A DNA stretch of 64,000 nt from Methylocella sp. (GTDB taxonomy: Bacteria; Pseudomonadota; Alphaproteobacteria; Rhizobiales; Beijerinckiaceae): assembly GCA_037200525.1 (NCBI GenBank), contig JBBCGG010000001.1, positions 1 to 64,000 on the forward strand, given 5' to 3'. The notes below the pieces were generated by a model that was not told the DNA's origin, did not search any database, and saw only the letters and a program-made list of their open reading frames with translations. The position numbers and the translations under genes were made by a program. Positions 27,062 through 36,011 of the stretch are shown here, piece by piece (within the stretch, counting starts at the first letter, position 1; each line of letters starts with the position of its first letter).

Positions 27062-27927
27062 GGCCGTGGTGACGAATTCGGCGTTTGGGGGATTCTCGCG
27101 AGGATCTTTCCATGATTCAAGGCTGATTTTTGGAGATCAGCCTTGATGATTCGGGATGTCGATGCGCTGCGAGACGATCAATGGGAGCGGCTTTGTGATC
27201 TTGTGCCAGGCGGAAGAGCCGGCCAGCGCGGGCCGCGCTGCGACAATCGACGCTTCGTCGACGCGCTGTTATGGATGGCCCGCTCGGGCGGCCGCTGGCG
27301 CGATCTGCCCGAACGCTTCGGCGACCATCAGGCGGTGAAACGCCGCTACTATCGCTGGATCGAGCGCGGCGCCTTGGACGGATTTCTTGAGGCATTCACC
27401 GCCGAGGCCGATCTCGAATGGCTGATGATCGACTCAACAATCGTGCGCGCCCATCAGCACGCGGCCGGCGCAAGGATCGCCAAAGGGGGGCGGATGCCCA
27501 AGGCCTGGGCCGCTCTCGCGGTGGTTTGAGCACCAAAATCCACGCCGCGACAGACGCACTCGGCAACCCCGTTCGGCTCCTTCTCGGACCTGGGCAGCGC
27601 AACGACATCACAAAAGCGCACGCCCTGATCGAAGGCTTTGCGGCCGATGCGATCATCGCCGATAAAGGTTATGACGCCAATCACTTGCGCAAGGCTGTTC
27701 TTATGCGTGAGGCTGAGCCGGTGATCCCATCAAAATCCAATCGCCGCGCGCCGCTCCCCTACGACAAGGCGCTCTACAAGGAGCGCAATCTCGTCGAGCG
27801 TTTCTTCAATAAACTGAAGCAGTTCCGGCGCGTCGCAACCCGATACGACAAGCTCCTCGCAAACTACCGAGGCTTCGTATTGCTCGCCGCTATTGCTATC
27901 ATGCTCAGGTAATTCGTCACTACTGCC
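27062..27927 (+). mobile_element. IS element B copy 2 (IS5 family), complete
   Basis: 866 bp, TA on both sides in a CTAG site. It is inserted in codon 419-420 of the multidomain enzyme gene, opposite to its direction of transcription. Almost identical to the copies at 19171 and 54591. Confidence 0.93.
27146..27912 (+). CDS. IS5-family transposase of element B, copy 2 (-1 shift)
   Basis: Two frames, ATG at 27146 and stop at 27912, with the slip near 27482. Same protein as 19255-20021; a few silent differences in the second half. Confidence 0.88.
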
Positions 27928-28799
27928 TAGCGTCGGCGCAGTGGCCAGACGAACAGCCTCGCGCACGAACCCGCTGCAGTCGACTTGCGTGAAGTCCCGT
28001 CCGGGAACGGCGTCCAGGCGAGGCACCTTCTTGCCGAGCCCGTAGCCCACGCGCGGGATCGAGGTCTCGCACGCCTGCAGGAATGCGTGGACTCGCACCA
28101 GATTGAACGATGCGCTCGTGCTCGCCGCCTGCGGCGCAGCGGAGGCAAGCGTCGGATCGCTCTCCGCAGGAGCCCCGAGATTGGCGAGCACGCGCCCCCA
28201 TTCGAAGCCCGCCGTGTCGCTGACCTCGGACGGGGCAGCAGGCGCGGCAGGGTCGTCATCGACCGACGGGCCTGCGGACGTGGCCACTGCGGGCGCGGCA
28301 TGGCGCGCGCTATCGGGCGCACCGTCGACCGGCGTCCCGTTCGCCATGATCGGCACGAAGGACAGATCCCAGTTATTGCGATTGATCTCGCGCATCAGGT
28401 CCTTCGTCCGGTAGACCGTCGCGTGGAGAGACTCCCTAGGATTTGTCGCCAGCCAGTTCTGGCGGGCTGCGACATACTGAGCGATCCATCTCCTCTCGTC
28501 ACCGCCGGCGGCGGGCGTTCTTTCCAGAATTTCGTCCCGGATCGTAGACAGGATCCCCCCGCTATGATTGAAAGAATCGTATATAACGAGCGCGGATAAA
28601 GCCTTGACGAATCCGTTCGCGCCCGCCCATTTAAGCGCAGGCTGAAAGTACACTCGGTCGAAAAATGCATCCTGCGTTTGTCTCATCACCGGATCGTCGC
28701 CAGCGTTTCGGAGCAGGGTCAAGAAGGCCTGGTCATCGACGAGCGGACTGCGCGGAGGATTTCCGACCTTTCTGCCAATTGTCCCCACGTAGTACGCTA
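27928..28799 (-). pseudogene. Multidomain secreted-type enzyme, middle part (GH46-like C-half and NlpC/P60 start)
   Basis: Middle segment of the split gene. The first part, AGDDPVMRQTQDAFFDRVYFQPA, then VIYDSFNHSG, YVAARQNWLA and TVYRTKDLMREINRNNWDL, matches the second half of GH46 chitosanase-like domains. An Ala/Pro-rich linker of about 70 residues follows. Then FLQACETSIPRVGYGLGKK and VDCSGFVREAVRLA give the start of an NlpC/P60-like domain, with the nucleophile Cys in DCSGF near residue 400. Removing the flanking IS copies, each with one TA, joins this part in frame with both neighbours. Confidence 0.72.
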
Positions 28800-29632
28800 G
28801 GCTCAGGACCTATTAAATTTGCCTGAGATGTGATTCCTGGTCTCCGCATGGGGAGGCTGGGATGAGTGATTTGTTTTTGTTGGGCGAGCGGCAGATGGCG
28901 CGGCTTGCGCCGCATTTTCCTCTGTCGCATGGCGTTCCGCGGGTTGACGACCGTCGGGTGGTCAGCGGAATCGTCTATGTGATCCGCAACGGCCTGCAAT
29001 GGAAAGATGCGCCCAAGGATTACGGGCCGCACAAGACGCTTTACAATCGCTTCATCCGCTGGAGCCGGCTCGGCGTCTTCGACCGCATATTCGCCGCGCT
29101 CGCTGGCGAAGGTCCAAAGCCCGAGCGCATCATGATCGACGCCACGCATCTGAAGGCGCATCGCACAGCGGCGAGCCTGCTCAAAAAGGGGCTCTTCCCC
29201 GCCGTATCGGGCGCACGAAAGGCGGACTGAACTCGAAGCTCCACGTCGTTTGCGACGGCGCCGGCAAGCCCCTCGTCATGTTGCTCTCGGAGGGCCAGAT
29301 GAGCGACCACAAGGGCGCGCGGCTGATGCTCAAGGCTTTACCGCCCGCTTCAATGTTGATCGCCGACAGGGGCTACGACAGCAACTGGTTCCGCGCCGCG
29401 CTGAAGGCCAGGGGCGTCGAGCCCTGCATCCCGCCAACCAGAAGCCGCAAGCTTCCCATTGCCTATGACAAGACGCTCTACCGCCAGCGTCACAAAATCG
29501 AGAACATGTTCGCCAAGCTCAAGGACTGGCGGCGCATCGCAACCCGCTATGATCGATGCGCCCACACCTTCTTCTCCGCCATCTGCATCGCAGCCGCCGT
29601 CCTCTTCTATCTCAATCAATGAGTCCTGAGCC
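28800..29632 (+). mobile_element. IS element C copy 1 (IS5 family), complete
   Basis: 833 bp with inverted ends GGCTCAGGACCTATT and GATTGAGTCCTGAGCC-type tips (left GGCTCAGGACC, right GGACTCAGG reading in complement). TA on both sides in CTAG. It splits the GH46-like region of the multidomain enzyme gene. Other copies at 34173 and 39381 are virtually identical. Confidence 0.92.
28862..29622 (+). CDS. IS5-family transposase of element C (-1 shift)
   Basis: Two-frame DDE transposase. The first frame, from the ATG at 28862 with GGGGAGG upstream, gives MSDLFLLGERQMARLAPHF, VDDRRVVSGIVYV and IMIDATHLKAHRTA (first Asp). The second gives GRTKGGLNSKLHVVCDG, ADRGYDSNWFR (second Asp) and RQRHKIENMFAKLKDWRRIATRYD (Glu). 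The run CTCAAAAAGGGG near 29180 is the likely -1 slip site, giving a protein of about 253 residues. Confidence 0.88.
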
Positions 29633-30019
29633 TAGCTGAGCTGAAAAGCGACCATTCGCGGCGACGTAGTCGCTGATCAGCTGAAGGAGGTTCCCATACT
29701 CGGTCGTTTGCGCGCGGCCGTAAGTCACTTGTCGGATGTCATCCGGTCCGTCACGGAAGATGCTGATCGCGCCATAGTTGCCTCCCACGGTTCCGGTCTC
29801 GTATACGTTAATGACGCGAATGCAGATGCGACTCTGTGCGTCTGTTAGGGCAAGCCCACCAGCGGGAGCCGCCGCGAAGGCGAAACCGGCGGCCTGCGGC
29901 GCGCGCGCCGAGGAAACCGGCCACGACAATTCCTTCGCCGAGGTCTCGCACTCGGCGAGCGCCTCCAACAAGGCCAGTATCTCCCGCCGAACGATTGCAG
30001 GACTGATGCGAGCGAACAT
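29633..30019 (-). pseudogene. Multidomain secreted-type enzyme, N-terminal part (GH46-like start)
   Basis: Start of the split 979-residue gene. The ATG at 30019 has GGAGGAAGAT just before it. Residues 1-55 form a helical and Ala-rich leader without a classical signal peptide. Then LTDAQSRICIRVINVYETG, NYGAISIFRDGPDD and TYGRAQTTEYGNLLQLI match the N-half of GH46 chitosanase-like domains, with the candidate catalytic Glu in YETG. IS element C interrupts after FSAQL at residue 129. The gene follows the subtilisin-like gene by 23 bp. Confidence 0.72.
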
Positions 30020-30042
30020 ATCTTCCTCCTGACCATATGCGT

Positions 30043-31206
30043 TTATACGGAAGGGGTGATGGCGGGGATCGGGGCGGCGAGGTCCGGCCGGTTGCCAATG
30101 CGCTGCCCAATCCCGCCGGCAAGGCTAGTTGTTTGCGGGCTGCCGCTCGCGCGGAGAAGATTCCGCACCTTGACGGGGGCGGCGCCCTTGAACGAATTCG
30201 CCCATGTCTCCGGGAAGGAAGGGTCGGGCGTGTCGTGGAGAAAATCGTCGAGATCCTGCGCGCCGTTCCCCGCAGCTTCGACGACGATCACGCCGCGAAG
30301 CACCGCGCGTCGGACGGCCAGAAAGTCATCGGGCCACCATTCGACCGCGATGTAACCCTGCTGGTCATCGCGTGACTGGAGGCCGAAACGCGGCCCTGGC
30401 CGATGCATTTCGAGCAGCGTGATGTCGCCGGCCTGAAGCGAACAGGACGCGAGATCGATCGCGCCGGCCGATCCGAGGCCCTGATGCGAGATGGCGTTGA
30501 ACGAAGCTTCTGGCGCGATTCCCATTACGCCGAAGCTATTATCTGCGGCACGAAGGACGCCTAGCGCCGCCGTCCCGTGATTTGTCCAGTCTGCATCGGT
30601 AAACGGCTGTCCGCCGATCAGGCAGCCGGTGCCGCGCAGTTCGACGTGGTCCACGGTCCATCCCCCTTCGATGTCGATAAATCGAACATTGTCTCCCTTG
30701 CCGTCAGGGAGAGTCCAGGCGAAATTTCGCGCGCCGATGCCTGCGGGGGCCGCGTCGAGGTAGCCCTGCTGCACCGAGTAGTCTGGAACGACTGCGGGCG
30801 CAGTCGGCTTGGCGCATGGCGGCGCCAGCGGGCATCCGACCGCCGGCTTCACATATACGTTGCTTACGCCGGGCGCTGACGTGAGCTGTTCGACAATCTG
30901 CTGCGCCTGAGCGTCTGTCTCGACGTGAGCCACGTAGTATCGACGCTGTTCACGCTCAATGGCGGCCAACTCGGGGTTCTGCGCCGCCGGAGCGGTTGCG
31001 GCGGCGATCATCGGCGCGTGAACCGATGCGTCAGGAAAAAGCGGTTTGACAGCGAATCCCAACGCCTGCACGGCGCTAATCACGTCGTAAGCAGCAACGG
31101 ATGGAGGCGACGGAGCGGCGGCTTGAACGGCGGCGTCCGCTGCGGGCGGCGTTGTGACGATGACGACATCACGACGGGCGGGCTTTTTTCTGGGAGCGAG
31201 TGACAT
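30043..31206 (-). CDS. Subtilisin-like (S8) protein lacking the catalytic Ser segment
   Basis: 387 residues, ATG with GAGGCG upstream. After a Pro/Ala-rich and helical N-terminal region (1-145) the S8 core shows the catalytic Asp in RFIDIEGGW, the His in WTNHGTAALG and the oxyanion Asn in VVEAAGNGAQD. The chain TLLEMHRPGPRFG and GYIAVEWWPDDF fits a bacterial S8 subfamily. The usual GTSxA block with the nucleophilic Ser is absent: after PETWANSFKGAAP the sequence jumps to NLLRASGSPQ and QRIGNRPDL, which in relatives lie after the Ser. So it looks like an in-frame deletion of roughly 90 residues. No classical signal peptide. Part of the 35350-to-25377 operon. Confidence 0.75.
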   Translation of the reverse strand: MSLAPRKKPARRDVVIVTTPPAADAAVQAAAPSPPSVAAYDVISAVQALGFAVKPLFPDASVHAPMIAAATAPAAQNPELAAIEREQRRYYVAHVETDAQAQQIVEQLTSAPGVSNVYVKPAVGCPLAPPCAKPTAPAVVPDYSVQQGYLDAAPAGIGARNFAWTLPDGKGDNVRFIDIEGGWTVDHVELRGTGCLIGGQPFTDADWTNHGTAALGVLRAADNSFGVMGIAPEASFNAISHQGLGSAGAIDLASCSLQAGDITLLEMHRPGPRFGLQSRDDQQGYIAVEWWPDDFLAVRRAVLRGVIVVEAAGNGAQDLDDFLHDTPDPSFPETWANSFKGAAPVKVRNLLRASGSPQTTSLAGGIGQRIGNRPDLAAPIPAITPSV

Positions 31207-31393
31207 AGCGACGCCTCACTTATCTGTTTAAATGCCGAGGTTGGCGACTGCGAAATCATGCCTGAAACATCCGCAAGAAAAAGCCGAGGGAGGGAGAGAG
31301 ACGCCGCCTCGCCCCGGGGCCAGAGGCACTGACCTTCGCGACGTTTAAGAGCGCGCAGCCCCCAAACAGCGCGCTGGCGCCGTTTATCGCCGC

Positions 31394-31516
31394 TCAATCT
31401 TCAACGTCCTCCCTTTGGCCGAACTTCGAAACGAGCTGGCCCAGAAGCTTGCCTGCGGCGTCTTTGGTGTTCTCGAACGAACCCGCTCCGTTTCCTCCTT
31501 CCGATCCGACAACCAT
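31394..31516 (-). CDS. Possible 40-residue peptide
   Basis: ATG at 31516, with GAGGAAG about 11 bases upstream inside the end of the previous gene, five bases after its stop. The product MVVGSEGGNGAGSFENTKDA then GKLLGQLVSKFGQREDVED is a Gly-rich head plus an amphipathic helix. It resembles no family I know. The position inside the operon and the ribosome site support it; its length does not allow certainty. Confidence 0.4.
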   Translation of the reverse strand: MVVGSEGGNGAGSFENTKDAAGKLLGQLVSKFGQREDVED

Positions 31517-31521
31517 CGGGT

Positions 31522-31989
31522 CTACTTCCTCGTGGTGGGAACCGTGACGCCCAAGGCAGACGCAGCCGTCGAGATTGTTGTCGACTGCGTGAGCTGCTGC
31601 GCGCCGATCGGCAGGCCGACACCCCAAAAAAAGCAGAGCAGAAAATCGGCGGCCAGCCCGAACCCCGTATTCGCCAGAACGACAACGTAAGCGCCGAGGG
31701 CGGTGGCCGGCACGGCGAATAAGGCCCAGGCCAGAAGGCTCGTATTCGCGATCTCGACTGTCAGCCGCTGGTACGCAAGAGCGGGCGCGGCGTGACCCGC
31801 CTGGGGAGCCCCCGGCGCCGCCATTTGCGCGCTGAGGGCGGGCGGCGGAAAACCGCCGACTATGTGCATGATGTCGGCCAGCGGGTCGGGCTGGGGCGGC
31901 GCGTCTCGAGTAGAGAACGCGTCGAGGGCGTCCGAGCTTTGTCGTGCGGCGGCAAGAAGCGGATCGGCCGGCGCGGGCGGAATTTTCAC
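31522..31989 (-). CDS. Unknown membrane protein with two transmembrane helices
   Basis: 155 residues beginning with GTG directly after the TAG stop of the preceding gene (no gap), which implies translational coupling. A Pro/Ala-rich soluble N-terminal half is followed by two hydrophobic helices (LLAWALFAVPATALGAYVVVLA and FGLAADFLLCFFWGVGLPIGA) and a Thr-rich tail. Family unknown. It probably partners the larger membrane-anchored protein encoded just before it. Confidence 0.65.
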   Translation of the reverse strand: MKIPPAPADPLLAAARQSSDALDAFSTRDAPPQPDPLADIMHIVGGFPPPALSAQMAAPGAPQAGHAAPALAYQRLTVEIANTSLLAWALFAVPATALGAYVVVLANTGFGLAADFLLCFFWGVGLPIGAQQLTQSTTISTAASALGVTVPTTRK

Positions 31990-33180
31990 CTATAGCTTCT
32001 CAAAGCCCTGCGTGACTAGGAGGTCGAGCCAAGCCAGCTTCTGGGTCTGCCGCGCAAGATAGGCTTTGTAGGCCTCCGGATCGGGCGTCCAGGCAAGGAA
32101 GGGATTGGGAATCCTTCCTGGCAGCAAATTGGCCGTCTGCAACGCGATGTCCGAAAGGTTTGTCGCCAGAGTGTTTAGCGCGGCGGTTGTTTGCGATGTC
32201 TGCTGGGCCAGCATCGCAGGGCAGGATCTTAATCGATTCTGCGTCTCGTCGACCTGCTCCATCAATGCGGCTGCCGGACGTAGCAGCTGAGCGCGGTTGA
32301 GCCGGGTCTGAAGGTAGCCGTTGACGGTCCACGCGAAAAGGACGCCAAGCAGAATCGCCCCGGCACCGAGCCACTGGCACCACGCGGAGGTTCCCGAGAC
32401 GGACATAGTCGCCGTTTCCCCATCCCGCTTCTGTGCGGCACCGATGACGACCGTTCCTGAGTACTTGCCGATCACCTCCGCTCCGCCCTTCGGTCGCAGC
32501 CAAAGCCGCTTCTGCGAGTTCGCGGGGATCGGGAACGCGTGGTCTTTGCAGTCGGGTAAAGAGTCGCAAAGCTCCCAGCCTCCGCCGACAAGGGTCTTTG
32601 TCGTCTGTTCGATGAAAATCGCCTGGCTCAGCCCAACGTCTGTCGCCGGGACAGGGCCCACCGAGACGCCGATTTCAATTGCTTGACCGGGCCGAAGGCT
32701 TATTTCCGCTGTCGGTGCCTTGACGGACCACGCGAACTCCTGCGTCGGCCGGTTCGTCAGGGTATAAGGCAGGGTCACGGGTTGATGCCCCAACATGAAT
32801 GAAACAAAGCGCTTCTGCGTCACCACATCTGTCAGACCTTTGGCCGTGGCGGCCAGGAGCCAGTGCCGCGTGTCGCCGTCCGAAGGAAGTTCGGTCGCGG
32901 AAAACGTCACGCTAAGAGGCGGCGGGTTCGGTATGCCGAGATCCTTGGGTTCCGCGAGCGTCGCGTCGCCTGCTCCCGAAACATCGAGCACCATAAACGC
33001 TTGACCCTCTAACGCTCCGGGATCGAGCGCAATTCGAAGATCCGACGCGCCGACCCTCGGGTCGGCGGCGCGGCAGGCGGCAACGGATAAAGACAGCGAA
33101 ACGAACGCGACGGCCACAACGACAAACGACCGTCCACAGCTGACGGAAAATCGGCGAATAAACTGGTGAGTTCCAGTCAC
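31990..33180 (-). CDS. Unknown exported, membrane-anchored protein
   Basis: 396 residues. A signal peptide (SFVVVAVAFVSLSLSVAACRA) is followed by about 230 residues of beta-rich sequence (FMVLDVSGAGDATLAEP, TLPYTLTNRPTQEFAW, ISLRPGQAIEIGVSVG) resembling Ig-like folds. A transmembrane helix (LGAGAILLGVLFAWTVNGYL, about 272-291) precedes a helical tail with many Gln and Asn that could form a coiled coil. Two Cys pairs (CDSLPDC) may form a disulfide. No known family recognised. It starts 6 bp after the upstream gene's stop. Confidence 0.68.
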   Translation of the reverse strand: MTGTHQFIRRFSVSCGRSFVVVAVAFVSLSLSVAACRAADPRVGASDLRIALDPGALEGQAFMVLDVSGAGDATLAEPKDLGIPNPPPLSVTFSATELPSDGDTRHWLLAATAKGLTDVVTQKRFVSFMLGHQPVTLPYTLTNRPTQEFAWSVKAPTAEISLRPGQAIEIGVSVGPVPATDVGLSQAIFIEQTTKTLVGGGWELCDSLPDCKDHAFPIPANSQKRLWLRPKGGAEVIGKYSGTVVIGAAQKRDGETATMSVSGTSAWCQWLGAGAILLGVLFAWTVNGYLQTRLNRAQLLRPAAALMEQVDETQNRLRSCPAMLAQQTSQTTAALNTLATNLSDIALQTANLLPGRIPNPFLAWTPDPEAYKAYLARQTQKLAWLDLLVTQGFEKL

Positions 33181-33186
33181 ATCATC

Positions 33187-34172
33187 CTACTTCAGCGCGT
33201 CGATCGCCTTTTTTATCGCTGTGAGATTGCTGCCAGATGTCGCGTTCGCAATGGCCCCCGCGAAAGTAATCAATTGGGTGACCGACGCCCAAATATCCTC
33301 AGCGCTGCTGCTCCACTGAACTACCTCGTCGTAATGATTGAATATCTTCATATAGTTGGCGAGCGCCGTGTTCGTATCGCCGGCGTCAGCTAACTGATCG
33401 TAAGCGCTCGCCGTCTTGAGGGCGTCTTCAACCAACTTACTGTACTGAGACCATACTGTACTGTAGCAGATGATGAAGGCGTCATTCGGCGCGCCGCTAT
33501 CGGACCTTTTGGCCAAAATCGCCGTATCAACTTGACATGCATCGATCTTTGCGAGGTCAACATGCATTGCTTTGACGCTGGCAATTTGCTCGGCGAACTG
33601 GCCGGCCAGGGAAAGACGCTGCGAAAAAAGATAGTCAGACGTCATGCGTCCTAACGCTTCCCCCTTAGCTCGCAGCGCCTCCTTATTTTGATCGAGAAAT
33701 TCCTTTACCGCCTGCTTTTGCTTGGCCTGAGCCGCGATGTTGGAAAAATCAATGAACACTGGTCCGATAATGCCGACAATGGCGTCGAACGCAGTTCCAT
33801 ACGGTCCCAGAAACGACAATGACGGCAACCCCAGTCCAGCTGCCGCCGGGGCTGCCTCTGCGACCCCCGCGTGCTGGAAGTTTATAGCTTCGCCGTAGTA
33901 CGCCCTGTCGGATTCCGATAGGTCTGCTTCGCAGACTTTTCTTACGTTATCTCGAGTCTTGCTGTCGTCTTTGGACGACAAGCTGTCGCCGACTTTAACC
34001 TGGTATACATCGAATAGTTGCTTGAATGCCTGCGGAATGTCAGTAGATTTCGGGGGTGTCAGCGATTTCAACTCAGAAAGGACCGAAGTCAGGTAATTTT
34101 GAGCAGTTAAGGTGGCAAGATGGTCAACAACAACCGCCGCCTTTGCGTCCGTGTCCGAGAGGCTGGACACTA
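33187..34172 (-). pseudogene. Unknown exported helical protein, C-terminal part
   Basis: Second part of a gene that gives 442 residues when IS element C copy 2 is removed. It reads SSLSDTDAKAAVVVDHLATL, then mostly long helices, with a hydrophobic stretch (GLPSLSFLGPYGTAFDAIVG then IIGPVFIDFSNIAA) followed by charged helices (QAVKEFLDQNKEALRAKGEA). The arrangement of long helices around one hydrophobic hairpin recalls helical pore-forming proteins, but this is only a resemblance in layout. Four Cys occur. The GTG at 34170 would be a poor start; the natural start is at 35350. Confidence 0.6.
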
Positions 34173-35005
34173 GGCTCAGGACCTATTAAATTTGCCTGAG
34201 ATGTGATTCCTGGTCTCCGCATGGGGAGGCTGGGATGAGTGATTTGTTTTTGTTGGGCGAGCGGCAGATGGCGCGGCTTGCGCCGCATTTTCCTCTGTCG
34301 CATGGCGTTCCGCGGGTTGACGACCGTCGGGTGGTCAGCGGAATCGTCTATGTGATCCGCAACGGCCTGCAATGGAAAGATGCGCCCAAGGATTACGGGC
34401 CGCACAAGACGCTTTACAATCGCTTCATCCGCTGGAGCCGGCTCGGCGTCTTCGACCGCATATTCGCCGCGCTCGCTGGCGAAGGTCCAAAGCCCGAGCG
34501 CATCATGATCGACGCCACGCATCTGAAGGCGCATCGCACAGCGGCGAGCCTGCTCAAAAAGGGGCTCTTCCCCGCCGTATCGGGCGCACGAAAGGCGGAC
34601 TGAACTCGAAGCTCCACGTCGTTTGCGACGGCGCCGGCAAGCCCCTCGTCATGTTGCTCTCGGAGGGCCAGATGAGCGACCACAAGGGCGCGCGGCTGAT
34701 GCTCAAGGCTTTACCGCCCGCTTCAATGTTGATCGCCGACAGGGGCTACGACAGCAACTGGTTCCGCGCCGCGCTGAAGGCCAGGGGCGTCGAGCCCTGC
34801 ATCCCGCCAACCAGAAGCCGCAAGCTTCCCATTGCCTATGACAAGACGCTCTACCGCCAGCGTCACAAAATCGAGAACATGTTCGCCAAGCTCAAGGACT
34901 GGCGGCGCATCGCAACCCGCTATGATCGATGCGCCCACACCTTCTTCTCCGCCATCTGCATCGCAGCCGCCGTCCTCTTCTATCTCAATCAATGAGTCCT
35001 GAGCC
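34173..35005 (+). mobile_element. IS element C copy 2 (IS5 family), complete
   Basis: 833 bp, TA duplicated within CTAG. Inserted in the unknown exported protein gene in the opposite direction to it. Same sequence as the copy at 28800. Confidence 0.92.
34235..34995 (+). CDS. IS5-family transposase of element C, copy 2 (-1 shift)
   Basis: Same two-frame transposase as 28862-29622, with the slip near 34556. Both frames intact. Confidence 0.88.
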
Positions 35006-35350
35006 TAGCGTTGTCTTTTCCCATCGGAAATTACAAAGCAGGTATTTGCCATTGATTTTGCTCGCCGAGGTCAAATAACCATTCACTGGGTCTGTCGTAG
35101 CGGCGGGGGCGGCCGCCGATGGCGGACCAACATCCTTCACAAGCTTGCTCGTCAGTGCTTGTCTAATCGTAAGGAGCCGACCCGCGTTCCTCTCATTTTG
35201 AATAACAGTGTTAGAGGATGCTGTCATCGTGGCAAGAACAGCAAGAAACGCTTGATACGCATTGTCGCTTCCATCAGCTTGTGCGCCGTGAAGCATGCCA
35301 AGTAGAGAAACAGCAGAAATCGCGATAACCCCAGGGAGACGACTAATCAT
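35006..35350 (-). pseudogene. Unknown exported helical protein, N-terminal part
   Basis: First 114 residues of the gene completed at 33187. ATG at 35350. A signal peptide (MISRLPGVIAISAVSLLGML then HGAQA) precedes helical sequence AYQAFLAVLATMTASSNT and LTSKLVKDVGPPSAAAPAAT. It ends at KYLLCNFRWEKTTL where IS element C enters; joining gives TTLVSSLSDTDAKA in frame. First gene of the operon, so its promoter should lie in 35351-35620. Confidence 0.62.
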
Positions 35351-35625
35351 CTTGCACGTTTCCCGTCTTGAATTATTTTATGTCAAATTTAGCGGCATAG
35401 CTCGGTCGAGCCTGCAAAATTATCGGGACCCATTTCTTGGATAATCCACGGAAACAACAAAGAAGCTGTATTCGCCCTGATTGCAAGCGCAATTTCGCAG
35501 CCTTTGCGAATGCCTGCTATTTACGCCTTACTTTAGCCGCTTTGTCAACCGCCCCGAATGATCTTGCCCCTGACAAGCGGTCTTCCCTGAAGTATGGCTT
35601 TTGAGGCCTTGAGGAGGATTTCGGG
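35351..35625. other. Probable promoter region of the secreted-enzyme operon
   Basis: The 275 bases before the first operon gene are AT-richer than the genes and contain no credible ORF. No consensus promoter can be named with confidence. Confidence 0.35.
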
Positions 35626-35755
35626 ATGGGCAAGAAACGGCATAAGCCCGAGGAGATCGTGGCGAAGCTGCACCAAGTGGAGGTTCCGACGGCGTAGGGA
35701 AAATCGATCGCTGAAGCTGTTGACCTGCCCCTACGGGATGGTTCGGGTTGAATGT
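35626..35755 (+). pseudogene. IS3-family orfA transposase remnant
   Basis: ATG with GAGGAGG upstream opens MGKKRHKPEEIVAKLHQVEV, the N-terminus of IS3-type OrfA proteins (HTH_8). A TAG stop follows after 23 residues, with GKSIAEAVDLPL continuing behind it in the same frame. The remainder of the element is not recognisable. Confidence 0.65.
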
Positions 35756-36011
35756 TAGTTGATTGTTGGTCGCGAGGCCCGCGATTAAGCGCCAGGCGCA
35801 GCTGGTCGGGTTGGCGCAGCCGGGCGCTGGGGGAACAGCACGGCGGCCGAGGCTGGTGGCCGATAGCCAAGCGATGAATGAGGCCGCGCCCGTCGCGATG
35901 CTGGCAGCCCAGCTGATCGTTGAGTTCGCGAATCACGAAAAACGCACTATCGAAACAAACGCACTACCGACAAGGGAAGGCGCCGATGCGTGCTCCCCCT
36001 GGCCGCACAGA

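Noticed and set aside
26163-27062. 299-codon plus-strand frame opposite the multidomain enzyme
   Set aside because: Antisense to the zinc-peptidase and NlpC/P60-like coding sequence, which has clear motifs.
35756-36011. Open frames on both strands after the IS3 remnant
   Set aside because: Neither strand shows a motif, a start with ribosome site or a family resemblance.
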